Both the position numbers and the translations under genes were made by a program. Positions 33,927-49,100 of a stretch of 64,000 bases of DNA are shown here, one piece after another. The notes beneath the pieces are model-generated. The model did not search any database. It had not been told where the DNA came from and was given only the letters and a program-made list of their open reading frames with translations. Source of the stretch: Paracentrotus lividus (taxonomy: Eukaryota; Echinodermata; Echinoidea; Camarodonta; Echinidae); assembly GCA_940671915.1 (NCBI GenBank), contig CALNVZ010001099.1:1-64000 (forward strand), written 5' to 3'. Position 1 is the stretch's first letter; every line of letters starts with the position of its first letter.

Positions 33927-34095
33927 AGGGATTTAGTAACTTCCAAAAAAGTGCAAAAGAGATCGAAATGTAAAAAATTCTATCGCTCTGACCGTAAAAA
34001 CAAATTGCTGCAAGTTTCAGATCAAATGGAAGTCATTTACTATCTTAAAACAGTATTTGTATCTACACACAAAGAACGGGCAAAAAAGTACCGAT

Positions 34096-34120
34096 NNNNN
34101 NNNNNNNNNNNNNNNNNNNN
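34096..34120. other. Assembly gap, 25 Ns
   Basis: Exactly 25 Ns separate the two copies of the 23-kb block. The left flank stops at AAAGTACCGAT. That sequence recurs at 57676-57686, where it continues as TTGGGGGGG into unique sequence. A fixed 25-base spacer is probably a placeholder rather than a measured gap. Confidence 0.9.
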
Positions 34121-37100
34121 AGTATAGGGTCTATCACACAAACCTTTCCCGCATCGGGTTAAATTTTCTGCACGCGTCACAATCAGGGTATATTCAATGG
34201 ATTTTAGTTTACCTTTGCTATTAAGGGGCAATTAACTCATTCATTTCATTTCATTTATTATGCCGTCCAAAGCTGGCTACAATGACATTTTGTTCGTTTC
34301 GCATATTAAAGCAAAACATACAGGAAGTACAAACATGACAATTACCAAATTGCAAGATACAAACAAAAATTGCCAAAATCCAATAACGTGCTGCGGGGAG
34401 ACCGGCGCACAAGGCTTAGCGGTCCCCGCGCAACACCTACATTTTTTGAATTATAAGACAAATATAATACATACAATCATATAAACATAATTACGACGGT
34501 TTAAACCAGAGAATAAAGTTAAAGATTAAAACTGGTCCTTAATGTTTAAAATGATCTATATGGATGCCCCCCCCCCTCCCGAAAACACACGTAAAATATT
34601 TCAGTGCAAAAAAAAGAACAAAAGATTCTATGTTCAAAGAAAAATGGAATACCCAATGCCTTTAAAAGTATGTTTATTCCATTCAAAACCTTATCAGAAT
34701 AGTCACAGGCTAGTTTAACAGGGGCCGGCTTCCTTAAAATCGCCCAATAGTAAAAAGGTGCCCTAAAAACAGTAAAAAATAGTTTTGCACCAACATATTT
34801 GCTTAATCCCTGCTTAGATAATATGGGAAAATAGCAATGCTTGGTCATAAGTTCAAATTGATCATATTTTTCCTCTAAATTCAGACAGGCGGATCTGTGG
34901 AAGCAGCTTAACCCTTGAAAAACACCAAAATTTTGAGAAAAGAATGCCTCAAATTGCGTTAAAAATAGCATACATAAAAAATAGATTTTTTAATATAAAA
35001 ATATTTTGAAGACGCCATATCAAAAATATTGATAAAGCCTCAATTTTTTAAAGAAATCAATACTCATGCCCAAACAAGAAAACCCCCAAATGAGGTGAGA
35101 AGTTAGAAGAAGATGAAGAAGTACCTAAGTCCATGATTGAGCGGAAGAATTACTTAAGTCCACCGGTTTGTAAGAAGAAGACTTAAGTCCCACAATAAAA
35201 GCTTATTTGATTATCGGAAATCGATAAGCACAAATTACTCAAATTTGCACATATTATTTATTTTTTTGTGGCTAAAAATCAAACTCCACCAAGTTAAATC
35301 TGAAAAAAAAAAAAATAAATATGATGTGAGGAGTAATTTGAAATATTCAAACGCTTGTATCTAAAACTAGTAGAATATGTGACTCATAGGAGGATCCGGG
35401 CTTGAAATGAAAAAGAGTTCTGGGAAAAATTAAGTAAAATTCATCAGACACAACACAGAAAATTCATCAAAAATCGGTATGAAAAATAACAAAGTTATGC
35501 AATTTTTTATTGGTATTGACCTTTTTTTTGGAAAACAATTCTTGGCATGTTTCTCATTTTTGTTCTCATTTGAATATTTTGAATATTCAAATGAGCAAAC
35601 TGATGATATCACAGTCCCCCTTCTTGTCTATTATTACTATTATATTGAAATTCCTATTTTATCTCATTTTTTCATTATATGCCGTATCAAGAAAATCTGT
35701 TCCCTCATACTGAAATAAGTAAAAGCACTAGTGGCCTTGAACATTCCAACAAGGATTAATTCCCTGTTTTATGTCCTTGGGCAGAATATCGTTGATAAAT
35801 GGTATATTTCAAACAATAAAATACAAAGAAAGTAGGGGGGACTGAGACATCATCAGTTGGCTCAGTTTGAAGACACTGTTTCCTAAAAATTCAAAACCTA
35901 AGAAAACAGAACATTGCTCTTTCTTATCCGATTGAATGAACATTTTCAGGTGTTGTGCTTTCGAATTTTTACTTTATTTTTTCTTAATAATGAAAATTCC
36001 AGCCCGGAAAGTCCTTTAAGACTTCTTCCACTACACCTTCAATTGTACTTGTAATATAACAATAGTTCATTTGCAAAACACGGTATAAACGAAGCCTGAA
36101 AATAATTCGAAGTTTGAAAACATATTACAGTTAATTTTTTCACCCCACCTCCAAATTTTTATTAATAGCCTTTATTATTTTGTCTCTCCTTTTGCTTCAG
36201 AAGAAACTAATTCGTCTAGTCATTCTACTGCCCTCAAAAAGCGAAAAGGGACATAATAGTGCGGTTTGTTATGTCATTCCCGTGCAATATGACTGCCAAA
36301 TTGATTTTTTTTTTTTTGGTTTTTTGTTTTTTTTGTTTTTTTTTGTTTTTTTTTGTTTTTTTTAAAGCTTCTAAAGGGTCATTACCAAGCAAAAACCGTT
36401 CGGGGTCAAAATTTCAGACCCCTCCTTCATTTCCTTGGGGATCGAATTTGGGGGCGCCATATTGGCCCAAATGTAAAAATAAGTGTCTTCCTCCCTAATT
36501 CACATTGTTTTCCCCAAATTTTCTGCGCAAAGTGTCAAAGACGAGAGAAATTCATACTAAGTAATATACCATAATTATATTAGCCCCCTTCCTGTTTAGG
36601 GGTCCCAATTTGCAAAAGAATGGTAAAAATAAAGGGTGGAAATATAAAATCCAGACAAATGTGGACGTTTTTCTTTCCTTTTGTACTAAAATTCAGAATA
36701 ATGGGTTGACAATGGGTATTATATAATGCGGAATACATAAAAGGAACAAACATCCACATACAATTCAGGTGGCTATTTCGTATCTTTTAATGTACAAATC
36801 TACCCAAATTTTGTCTTTAAATCAGTTATACTATGACAGTTCAACAACAGATTGGCGCCATACACATGATAATTTTTTCAAACTATTACTTGAATATCAA
36901 ATTTTGGACACTATAAAGGCATTAATTATCCAAAAATAAAGAAAGATCAGTAATGTAATCATTTAACAAACAAGTTTACGAAAAGTCGTACTTTTTCTTT
37001 TGTTAGAATGCGTTTTACCACCCACTCACAGACCCACTAAAATAAACAATTAAAAGTTTTTGATTTTCTTTTTCTTTACAAAATATTTGCTGCCACTGCC

Positions 37101-40100
37101 CAACTGCATTGAAAAAAAGTAATAACGATAAAAACAAAATGAACTGTGATATCATCGTTTACCAAGTTTGACACATAACTCAAATCTCTATCTATGTAAA
37201 TAAAAAATAAAAAACGAGAATACATTTTCCGAGTTATAATAATAATAATAATTAATAATAAATAATAATAATAATAATAATATATAATAATAATAATACG
37301 TGGGGATTTTATAGCGCCATTCCATTAAAAAAATGCCTCAGGCGCTTATGAAAAGAAGAGAGGAGAGAGAGAGAGAGAACAGGGAAAACTACATATTTTG
37401 TCTTTGCCTGATAACAGGAAATAAATGAGGCTACCAATTAAATATTGTTTGCCTAATTTGGAAAATCTTTCCTTGTTCCTATCCAGCCGTCCCGATATTT
37501 ACCAGGAATACATGGCAAATTTTTGAAGCTCGTGTTGATACAGATAGCAATATTACATACGTAAAGATATAGAGGGCAAGGTATCCTAACGATTAGGAAA
37601 AGGGGTGGTTTACTTTAATGCCTAAAATATATAAAGCTGCATGCAAAGAGTTGTATATATTTATATAATTGAGATGTAACAGATAGTTTTTCTTCCCGTC
37701 TGTACTTTTTGCAAATGCTATTAAACTAAGATTAATGGCGAGCGCGTAAGCGCGAGCTAAAATTGTTGAGCATTCATAGGAACAAGTCTGCATTTAAAGG
37801 AACCTTATTACAAAATTGTTACATTCATAAATGGCCATAATAGATTTCCTTAACCCAATCTCAGGGGGGGGGGCGGAGCGTGCACGGGCCACCCAGCTAG
37901 AGCACATCCCCAGCCCACATCGGCCTCGTTGAAGCATAGAAATGCATCATCATCATCATCATCATCCTCATCATCCTCTCCTCCTTCATCATCATCAACG
38001 AGCTCAAGTAGGCATTAATAAATTGGATCAATGCCTTTTGCGAATTTCCCAATCAGCTCCATTGAAATTACATAGTCGAAGGGAAGCATTACATTCATTC
38101 CTTTACCTGTTAATTACCCACCGTTGACAAATCCATTTCTTCGTTTCCTTTCTGTAAAGAAAAAGACAAATAAATAAGCAAATAAAGGGAGTGGACACCC
38201 GATTTCTATCGATAATATAGGCAGACACTAATGTCTGGTGGACGAGAACCAGCCTTTCAATTCATTAGGACAGGATCCCTCCGCAGGACATCTCCCCCGG
38301 AGGGACGGGTCCCCCCAAAGGACGAGTCACCCCGAGGACAGCTTCCCCAAGGCGACAAACTCCCCTGAGGACAACTCCCCCGGAGGACAACACCCCCTGA
38401 GGGACAGCTCCCCCGGAGGACAACTCCCCGCAGGACAACTCCCCTGAGAGGGACAACTCCCCCGAGAGGGACATCTGCCCCGGAGGATAGGGTCCCCCCC
38501 CCAAAGACAACTCCGCGGGATGACATCTCCCCTCACTTCTAAATGCTTCTTATAACTATTGATTTTATGCTTAACCCCTTGGTTTTTCTTTCTCTTACAA
38601 TTATTACATTACTGTTCGCCATGAGTAACCCTTCTGTAATGACAAGCAGGAAATAATGGTTGTTTTAATTGCTAAATCATCCATTGGAACACCCCTTCCA
38701 ATTCTATGAATGGGCCTTACTCTTCCCCTCAAAAGGTTGTTAGGTTTGCAGATATCAGAGGTACCCCAACGAAATGTGACCCTCAGAAAAAGGAAAAATT
38801 AAGAAAATGCAGAAATTTAAAAGAAAAATGATGAAAAAAGGAAGGATGCTAAATTGTGCGGAACATTAAATATGAAGCTACAGCGAGTAGAAAAAGGAGC
38901 ACGAAGGGCGAGTTGGCCCTACATATCTCTAGTCGTCCCTTCAGCACAGGGTGGGGTGTTGAGCACGATAATAAGCTTTAATTAATAATTAATCACACCC
39001 TAAACAAATTAGGATATGGGCCCCGCAGAAGTTTAAAACGATAACACAATTTTTATTTATCAAAAAAGAAATTCACCAAAACTTCAATTCCAACATCATC
39101 ACTTGTCTTTGTCAATTTTCAAGGAATAATGTAATGCAATCACTGTCATTGCGTTAAGATTTACAGACAATTGTATATCTGAAACGGTGCTGTGTTCATA
39201 AGTTTGCACTGCACAGCTTGCATTCATGCCTTCACCGTGGGTTTTCCATTGCTATCATAAGAGGGTGTTATTGCAACTAGTGTTGGTTGAAAATATCTCC
39301 AAGAAGTAGATAAATTAAACATCTTGGTATATCAACCAATTTTTCAGTATTTCTGGTCAACATATCCGATGAAACATTTATTAATTTTAAAACATTTGCT
39401 GTAACAAGTCAAAACAAAACAAAAACAAACCCTTGTCCTCAAATTATGTACATGATATTTTGTATAATTGAAGAGTGTGTGATATTAAATTTCCACTTGA
39501 CGAATCGCGCTTGAAATCCTTTTGTTTTGTTTTTTGTTTTTTTTGTTTTTTTGGCTAAAAGAAAGATTGATGGTCACGTTTGTAAAAGAATAACAACAAC
39601 AAAAAAAAAAGAACAATAACAGACAAATTTATACTGCTTCGGGTCATTGGAAAAATGTCGGCTCGCGATTTGCGCTCTATGAATCATCCCTTTCAAAGGT
39701 TTCATTTTTTTTCTTCCGATTTCAAACCCCGCAAAATCCTATTACGGCCTGACCATTGACCTACATACTCTAGAATCTAATCAGATTCATTCTTCCTATG
39801 GCGATTTCAGATTGAAGTTGATATCTCTCTCTTTCTTTTGACGATAAAAATCCGATTCCAATGGCTGACGCCATCTACAGCTGCCCAAACTTTAACACCC
39901 TTCGCCGCGAAAAAAAAACCAAAAATTGCCCAAAGATTTTGTATTTCCATGAAATGGTTATTTCGGTTTAAAAAAAAAAAAAAAATGGAGCAAAAAATTA
40001 ACGAGTGCATGTGGATCTGTTCTCCGGGCAATGGGTTGAGTTGTCCTCCGGGGACTTGTCCTGCGGGTAAGTGTGTGCTGCGGGGGGGGTGGGGGGGGGG

Positions 40101-43100
40101 GGGGGTGGGGGGAGGTTGTTCCTCCGGGGGGAATCGTCCTCCGGGGGAGTTTTTTCCCCCTTCCCAGGGGAGTTGTCCTCCGGGGCGAGTTTTACTTCGG
40201 GAATGTCCTCTGTGGGACTTGTCCTCCGGGGAGATGCTCATCGGGGAGACTGTCCTCCGGGGAGTTTGTCCTTGGGGGCGACCTGTCCTCGGGGAGATGT
40301 CCTGAGGGGAGTGTCCTCCAGGGATGTTGTCCTCCCGGGGAGTTGTCCTCCGGGGCAGTGTTCCTCCTGGCGGGAGCTGTCCTCCCCGGAGTTGGTCCCC
40401 GGGAGTTGTCCTTTGGTGGAAATGCCCTGATACGATTTAAATTGTTATGTATTTTGTATATTATTTCTTTTTTTTTTTTTTAATATCATTAAAATCATTA
40501 TTTTCATTATACAGTCAATTATAGGTTCTTTATACAATAAGTTATTTATATTAATTATATACTGTGAATATACCCCAAAAAAATCGTAGCAAAGCAGATT
40601 GATGCCTCATCCAATACTAAGTACCAGAATCATTCCGCCATTTTGGATGTCCCATATTACCTGCACTAATGTGCTGTGTCAGGCAAGCATTTTCAATGCC
40701 ACATTGCACCCCTTCACTTTAAACAAATTGACCAAGTACACGCTTGTATGGATCAAAATGAATACATAAGCTTACTAAATATACAAAACAATTGGAGAAT
40801 TACCCCTCAAACACTCTTTCACCATGGACATTCTTGTGAAAACACCAAATTTGTACATCAGGGTAAAAAAAATGCCAGTAGTTTTACCTACCTGTGGTTT
40901 TCAGCAAATTTTCTCAGAGAAATTTCGGCATCAGATGCCTCTTAAGACGATATATTTTCGTATACATTCATATGAACAACATTATGGTGCTCACACCGGT
41001 CACCGGTCACCGGCCGACGATCACGACATGATTGCTTCAGGTGGCCCATTATTCCTGCATGTACCCTATGTATTCACGGAAATATATTTTATTTGTTAAA
41101 ATGCTTATTTTTTAAATTGTCATAAGTTCTGCATAATTTTGAAAAGTATGTCATTCTATTTCAAATTTGATTACAAATATATCTTTGGGACGGCTTTATT
41201 CCGCTTGAGTATCAATTCCTTTCTGGGATTTCTGCCCACCCCCCCAGTAGTGACATCACCGCCCTTCACGAGGATAATAAAGCAACTTTTCTCCTTGGTT
41301 AACGGTGTGAAAGAATAAAGATCGACTTGGATTTAGGCATTGTGAGCTTAATGCTTCTTATTGTATGGTATGTGATGCGTAGCTCTCTAGTGCCGAGAAT
41401 TGGTCTCTTAATTGTATAATGACACGGATAAAATTATGAATTAGTATGTCCTAAAAAAGCCCAAGCAATATAATACTGGGAGAACAATAACAAACAAAAG
41501 CGTACAGATAAAATTCATAAGTGAAAAACACAAGAATAAAATTAAAAATCGACATTGATAATGCCTATTTGATAATACCAAATTTAGGCATTCAGATCAT
41601 TATTTCTTGTTCAGAAATATAGGCCTAATAATGCTTAAAACTTTTTTATTCTTTGATAATTAATCAATTATCGCTTTATCATGCAAAAAACTTAAAATAC
41701 CTATTAACAAAACAAAACAAATGAAACAACAATTCCTGAACTATTGGAATTATTATGGCGAGGTCTCCTATTAGATAGATCTCTAAGTGCCATGTAAAAT
41801 GTTCTTCGCAATCTGATGCTCTTGGGAACAAATGAAGAGCAATGCTTACCTTCAAACTAAATGAAGAGTTTGGGGATTCCAAAGGCTGCTAAATCCACTT
41901 TTAGTGGTTTTAGTGTAAATCAAGCGTTTTAATTTACCATTTTATCTTATCCATTGTAAGTTTATTTTGATATATATGATAAAAGCTATCGTATTTCAAT
42001 AATTTAAAAATCACGTTTTTAAAAAATCTATCTCTCAATTTCAATTTAAGAATGTTTTATAATTTCAATTCCATGGCATTTTAGCGCCTTTGGAATAAAA
42101 CCTCCGTCAGATGCCAATTTTTTGTAGATTAAAGCCTATAAAAAAATGAAAATCAAAAACGAAACACATGAATATTGGCTACCAGAGTATGATACAATTT
42201 TTATATGTTTAATTTTTTGAAAATATTTTTTTTAAATTTTTTTTATATATCTTATCTTTTTCAAGACCGGGATTTTCGATGTTTTATTCCAAAAGGAGCT
42301 AAACTCCAAAAATATTCATTAAAATTATGAAAACTATTCTAATAATCTAAAAAATTGCACGGATTGCATGGAGGCTGCGTAGCCACAACATGCTGCTAAA
42401 AGATCTCATTGTATTGTAGGTAAAGTGGTTAAATAAACAAATCCTAAATGACCATAGTGGATTTTAGCGCCTTTTGATAAAACCGTTTTATGGATTTAAT
42501 AGCTTCCTTTTGGAATAAAACTCATATTTACTGACCAATTTTTTCAAACTTCCCAAAAAAATATTTTTATCCAATATACTTGCAATGATTCCCATGGCCT
42601 AAGATTGCACTTAATTAACTATAAAATCCATTTGGTCAAAAGTGGACTTAGCGCCTTTTGGAATCAAGCTATTCAAATAGAGGCGGATCAATATCAAAGT
42701 AGCGAACGATGAATGCATGTTAATTTGTCTGATAAACCATTGTGTAAAAGTAAATAATATATTATATCAAAATTTATCTTGTTTCTGATCCATTTCATGC
42801 CATTAGATGCCGAAAACATGATATTTATAGATTTTCAATATTTGTTTAGTGTGTTTTTGGCGCCATCTTGGTGTTCGCGTAAGATTTTTATGGATAATTA
42901 CGGTATTTTTAAATTAAAAAAAGCTTACAAAATTTGCTGTTTTGATGATGTGTGATTACGTTGCACTTCAACTCTTCCTCCTGCTATGATACCAAATAAA
43001 ACCTTTATAATGTGTAAATTTTAGCCCAGAATTAATTGATAATAGACCGAATTTCTCAACATTTTCATTTAAAAAAATGTTTTTGGTGTAATTCTTCACA

Positions 43101-46100
43101 AATGGGCATTATATGGTAAGAAAAATTCAACTTTTAAGATGGAATGCGACTGGAAAATAAAATACTACTACATGTGTTGGTAACTTTAGATGAAAAAAAG
43201 AATATTTTCAAATTGATTTTGAGGCGGAATGCACCCAATTTTTCTTACTTGGGTCCAATATGGCGGCCCCCTAAAGGGCCCCCAGCGAGTTAAGGATGGT
43301 CTGAAAATTTGACCCCTTCAATTCTAATACCTTGGACCCTAATGGACCCAAAAAATGCCAAAAAAATAAAATTTGCGTTGATATTGCACGGGAGAATGTT
43401 TTTGTACATACCGTACCGCACTATAATACCAAAATGGTTGACAGCATCTGCGTTATGAACGCAACTTAACGACACAGTTCACCCTGTAATTTTATGGTTA
43501 AAAAAAAAAAAGTGCAGAAAAAAATAAAAAAAATATGAATGAAAGTTGAAGAAAATCGACCCAAAAAAAATAGAAAGTTATGAATATTTAAAGTTTTGAT
43601 CTGCTGACGTCACATGCTGCAGCTCTCCCATGTGTTGTGTATGTAAATTCCATGTAAATTTGGCCTTTTTTCATGTTTTTGTTAAAGGAATGGGTCAATT
43701 TGATAAGGAGGCAATGTATGTGAAACATATTTTTGATGAGCTTTCGATTGCACAGGTAGAAATTCTTTTGGAAAAAAATGGCACTTTATGGAATTTACAC
43801 TACATAAACACATAAAAGAAAACTGCTCGCATGTTTACGCTCACAAAACAAATTTTCTTAATATTTCGTAACTCGTTATTTTGATCGATTTTCCCAAACC
43901 TTCACTCATATTTTTCTTTTATTTTCTGCATTTTTAAAGACCAAATTTAAACACTTCTGACCCGTATTCTGCTACGGGGTTTAGAGTTGTACGGCAAAAT
44001 TAGACTAAATTAGAATCGAACAATACCACCGTACGCAGAAAAAAACTCCTAGCACGAAAAACATCCCAAAAACGTGTACAACCTACGTACAGCTGGAAGT
44101 TTCTAGAGCACTGGAACGCACCAGGCATAAAACCGGAAAAATCCATGAAATTAATGACGCAACAATGATTGTTGCTAGCCGCTTTATCTATTGACTACGA
44201 GTGATGTGCATTGTCGTTGCTCATGCACTTTTTAAATATCACGTCCTATACAATTCAGTGGCCTTGGGATGGGAACAATAAATGTAACAGGCTTGGAAAT
44301 TTTAAGCTGAACAGGACAATGATTTTATTCACCTCTGAATAAATTATATACTAAAGGCAACATAATGATCCCTACGGTTGCGTAACTCTCACTTTGAGGG
44401 GCGACACATTCGCTCGAGTGTTTTTTTAGGGTATTCGCGCTGCGTTTCTGAACATTTCAAACGCCGAAATCCCCTCCCCGAATTTTCGCTCGTTCTCGAG
44501 GAGACCCCAGAATTACTTCCGAAATAGCTGGTTATCTCGGTGGATTCGCAGCTTGATTCGCGTTCTGGTGATGTAACCCAGGCTTAATTGACTATAATTA
44601 TGATCGCGATTGTTACTCCCCCCAATAATGATACGACCAGGCTCTTTTTAATCGTGTTGTTTGTTTGTTTTTATTTTTATTTTTTTTATTTTTGATTTAT
44701 TTTTATTTATTTTATTTATTTTATTTATTTATTTTTTATTTTTATTATTTATTTTATTTATTTATTTATTTATATTTTTTATTTTGTGGGAGGGTGTTTT
44801 GTTTGTTCGTTGTTGTTTGTTGCTTCTTTATTTATTGTTATTTTTTTTTTGGGGGGGTGTTTTCTATCGAAACTTGCTTCTGATCAGAAAATCATTGCCT
44901 TAAAGTTTAAGTGGTTACCTGCTGCTGCAGTTTACTTTTTTTCTAACAATGTAAAAAACATAAAAGATAGGATATATATAAACAATATAATATTACAAAA
45001 ATTAAGAGAAACTGCTGAAACTGCTTATCCTATAAAGGCAGATCTAATGGCTGTTTAAAATGAAGTCAAAAGGAGCCTGAGCTTTCGATCCTTCTTTTCG
45101 TCTTTGTCAGAGACAAAATGACCATCATTCTGTCTCTGATCGAAGATTCTGCTAGATCGAAAGCTTAGGCTCCTTTTGACTTCAATTATATAATAAAATA
45201 AATTATCTGTTCTTTAGTTTATTCTTTTGAATATAATCCCTAAATAGCTCCACGATTTTTTTTTTCTTTCACAAATGTGAAGGTCCATATTTGGCCCAAA
45301 AGCAATGAAACTTTGAATTTGGATTCCGACATCACGCTACAATGCATGCGCAAAAGTTCTCACGTTAGGTGCATGCGCATCCCCAATCTTTTCTTATAAC
45401 TATAAATTTTTTTTCTTTCTTTTTTGGGCAAGGCAAAGTTGTAATATAATGGGAAGGGGGTAAAATATAAATTTTCCACATATTTAAATATTCAAACGTT
45501 TTACAGAGCCATACACATAAACAATACAAACGTCAATGTTCATTAACAATATCCACTCGGCCTTCGAATCCCTACATCTTATCAAATAATTATAAATAAA
45601 ATAGACCTTTGAAGAATGGTGGGACTTTGTCCTTCTTTTTGTGGGTATTTTGTGTACACTGTTGTATGTATGTATGTATGTATGTAAGCTTTATTTGAAA
45701 TGCGAGCCGCGGAAAATTCTTTTATTGTGATGAAAAAGGTTTACCCATAGCTTAACGAAGGATATTATCAAAGGCACGGATTATCTTTTCTCTGCAGAAG
45801 CTTAGCGGTTCCAGGTTTATTGACTGACATAGCACAATGACAACGGACAAAGGTCAGATTCAGGGCCGGAAACCAGTTGCCTGAATGAACTACTTCTTTT
45901 AGTATTTTTGAATCCAATTTGCATAACTAGTTTGTTGCTATGACATGACAAACACTTTTCTTGTCTCACATTAGCAACACACTATATTGTGCAAAAAGCG
46001 GAAATTCGAGTGGGCCTATTTTATGTTCAAGTGCCATTAATAATTCCAAGTAGTGTGAAAGAAGGACATTAGTTACATTCTCAGTTGAAAATGATAATGG

Positions 46101-49100
46101 TGTTTTTCTCCTCTGATAGAAATTTATGGACGCTATAGGTTGGGTATCTGACGTCGCGGAGATGTCTCTAGAGACTTGAACACTCGCGAGACGTCTCCGT
46201 TATTGTTTTAATTGTATCATCCAGAGACGCTCTTCCACGACAGAAAAAAAAAACACATTCATAAGCATATTGCTTCTATTTTCCCTCGACTCATGAGATG
46301 TCGCGGAGATTCATGAGACGTCTCTGTGACCACTTTTAAAATCTTTTCCCGACAAAAATCAAAACCGTATCAAACCCGTCCCAAATTAGTCTCAATATCA
46401 GTCTCGTGGCAAACTTACCTTAGATACCACCATTAAGGTGGCTATCTCACTTCGTCCCCGCGAACTTCGATACTACAGGACGTCTCACGATATACATTGG
46501 TGGCCCAAAATTATTAGAACACCTAAAACCTTACACAAAGTCTATGGAATTATCAATGCCCTTAGTTTCATTTGCCCGGAATTCAAGATTAAAGGTACTT
46601 CTGTAGTGCCTTGACTTTCATGGCTGTTTAGCATAGTCTTACGTATATTAGACACCAAATTTATATAGTTTCCGGACCAATCTGGTATAATCGCAAGCAC
46701 ATTAAAAACAGTTGCTCTATGTGCTTATAGGTTTCCCCATAGACTTGATTGATAGTTCAAACAATAATACGAGTGAGTCAAAAAAAAAAACTTTACACCT
46801 AGAAAAATGTTCAATAAAAAGAAAACCAATTTATAAACCCCAAATTATTTTACATATTCTGAAAGGGTAACTCCTCCTCATTCTTCTGGTACCATATTTG
46901 TGTGGTATGTCTCTACGCTTGATGAACACGACGCATTGTTGCGAACATGTCAATTTCGAATTGTGCCAGAATGGGAGTAAAATAAAACAACAAAAAGCTA
47001 GAAAAAACAGCAACTTCATCCTGATAAAATAGCATAAACCTTTTTAACGAAAATGTCTTCCGCTTAATAACTTGCAGGGTTTTGTTACACATATTGACTA
47101 CATTTTGTATGAAAATAGATAGCATCTGTAGAGTCAGCGCATGACGTGAGCACACGTCAAATACAAAATATCACTTTACGAAAGTATTAGGAGCTTTTTC
47201 TTCTGTCAGTGGCAAATTTAGTCTTTAATGTTTACTCATTCGTGCATTAACTTCACGAGTTCAATCTAATTTTCAAAATCCAAAATGTAAGCAATATGCT
47301 GTAACAACAACCCTGCCAAGTTATTAAGGCGGAAGACATTTTCGTTAAAAAAGTTATGCCTATTTTAAATCAGGATGAAGTTGCTTTTCTAGCTTTTTTG
47401 TTGTTTTTGATTTTTACTCCCATTCTGGCACAATTCGAAATTACATGTTCGCCAAACAATGCGTCGTCGGATTTCATCAAAGCGTAAAGACACACCAACA
47501 CAAAAATCCGGTTACCAGAAGATGCGGGAGGAGTTACCTTCTTTCAGAATATGCTAAAGGCAATTGGGTGTTTATAAAATTGGTTTTCTTTTTACTGACA
47601 ATTTTTCTAGTTTGTAAAGTTTTTTTTTTGACTCACTCGGTAAGTTCAAATGCAAAAAAGAGTAAAATGCCAATTACATAATGCCGATTGCTCAAAAAGT
47701 AACATGAGGTTAGAGGTTATGAAACTTATCAGGCCTTATTTATTCTTATACCTCAAATACATGCTAAGTTTCAGAAAATTTTGGTTTCGAATGGGGAGGT
47801 GGATTCACCCCAGCTTTAGTGGTGGAGATGACAAAAATAAACCATGCCCATTGAAGATTACAGACTTTTTTTTCATTTAATTTTGAAGACACTCCTCGTA
47901 AATGTATTTTTAAGGAAATTTCATGAGCAATTCCAAATATAGTTTGAAATATTGAGTGTCATTTCGGAAAACGGGGGGACTTAAGAATAGGGGCACTGAA
48001 TTAAAAAAAAAATTGCGGGCCCTTCAAAAATAATTTAGTAATATCCCCACATACGATTACTTTCACCCTGTGTTGTTATGAATGCCATTTTGACATCCTC
48101 AGAAATTTCATTTTCAGGAATATATATACTTTGTAGGAGAGGCTTAAATGTTTAACGTTATTATGAACTTTGATCCTTGCCAAGGGGCAAGATTTTTTTT
48201 GATTTTTCAATGGTCGGGTGCTAACATAAAAAAGCGACTCTGGGGGGCGAGTTCCCAAAGCATGGCTTTGTTATTTAGTTTTTAAAAGCCATAATGATGA
48301 TATTCGGAGACATTCCAACCATTTTATAGGTATTTAAATGGTCAACTGAATGTAAATTACTAAAATCATTTATGCTTGGTGTTCTAATAATTTGGCCACC
48401 ACTTTATATATATATATTTGTTCTGTCGCGAGCATTCGCCAGCGATCCAGGAAGAACTGGGGGGGGGGGGGTGGTTTGGACGTGTTCCCCCCTCGATTTT
48501 TTTTTTTTATGGGGGATCTTCCCCCTTCGATTTTTAAAAATGAACAATGTTTATGTAGTGATTTAGCTAGTTGAAGCTAATAAGAAGATAAACATGTATG
48601 TCAAATAAGATGCTAAATTTATTATAAGGCAAAATTCCGGCTCGCTCTTCGCGCTCGCAATTATTGTCATTAGTTTCTGCATAATGTGCGAGGTATGAGA
48701 ATTTTGAGTGTATTATTTGTCACTTTCGGGTTAGTTTCCGTCCCCCCCCCCCCCCGCCTCCCCGTCGTGACATGAAATCGCCGCGCTTGGAGTGGAATAT
48801 CTGCGGAGACGTCTTTGAGGACGTCTGCACGGCAAAAAAACAAAAACATCCAAAAAATCATTTCAAACCTGTTCTCAAATTAGTCTCAAACTGTTCCAAA
48901 TCCGTGTTTTTTTTTTTTACATGCTAATGACAAATGACTTGCCACATTAGTTATTGATGGTTTTTCGGCTCAGTTGTCCTTTCTTCAATATGTCAGGTCA
49001 AAACTAACAACTTCAATCGTGTCGGAAAATGTCATTTTGATTGATTAACATGCAATTAAATCTAATTGTTGATGGACAGTTCTATAAATACACCTAATTC

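Larger units (their letters stand above)
10987..34095. repeat. 23-kb block, copy A (cleaner copy)
   Basis: Every landmark from here to 34095 recurs in the same order and orientation in 34121-57686: the LINE tail, MITEs, microsatellites, word arrays, nested TA elements, exon 1 and its tandem duplication. Copy A starts at AGTAATAGGGTC and ends at AAAGTACCGAT immediately before a 25-N gap. Its reading frames, for example exon 1, are intact where copy B is shifted. This is probably the reliable version of a single-copy locus. Confidence 0.9.

Noticed and set aside
34546-34971. 141-codon minus-strand frame in copy B
   Set aside because: Absent from copy A, where the frame is interrupted, so it arises from indels.
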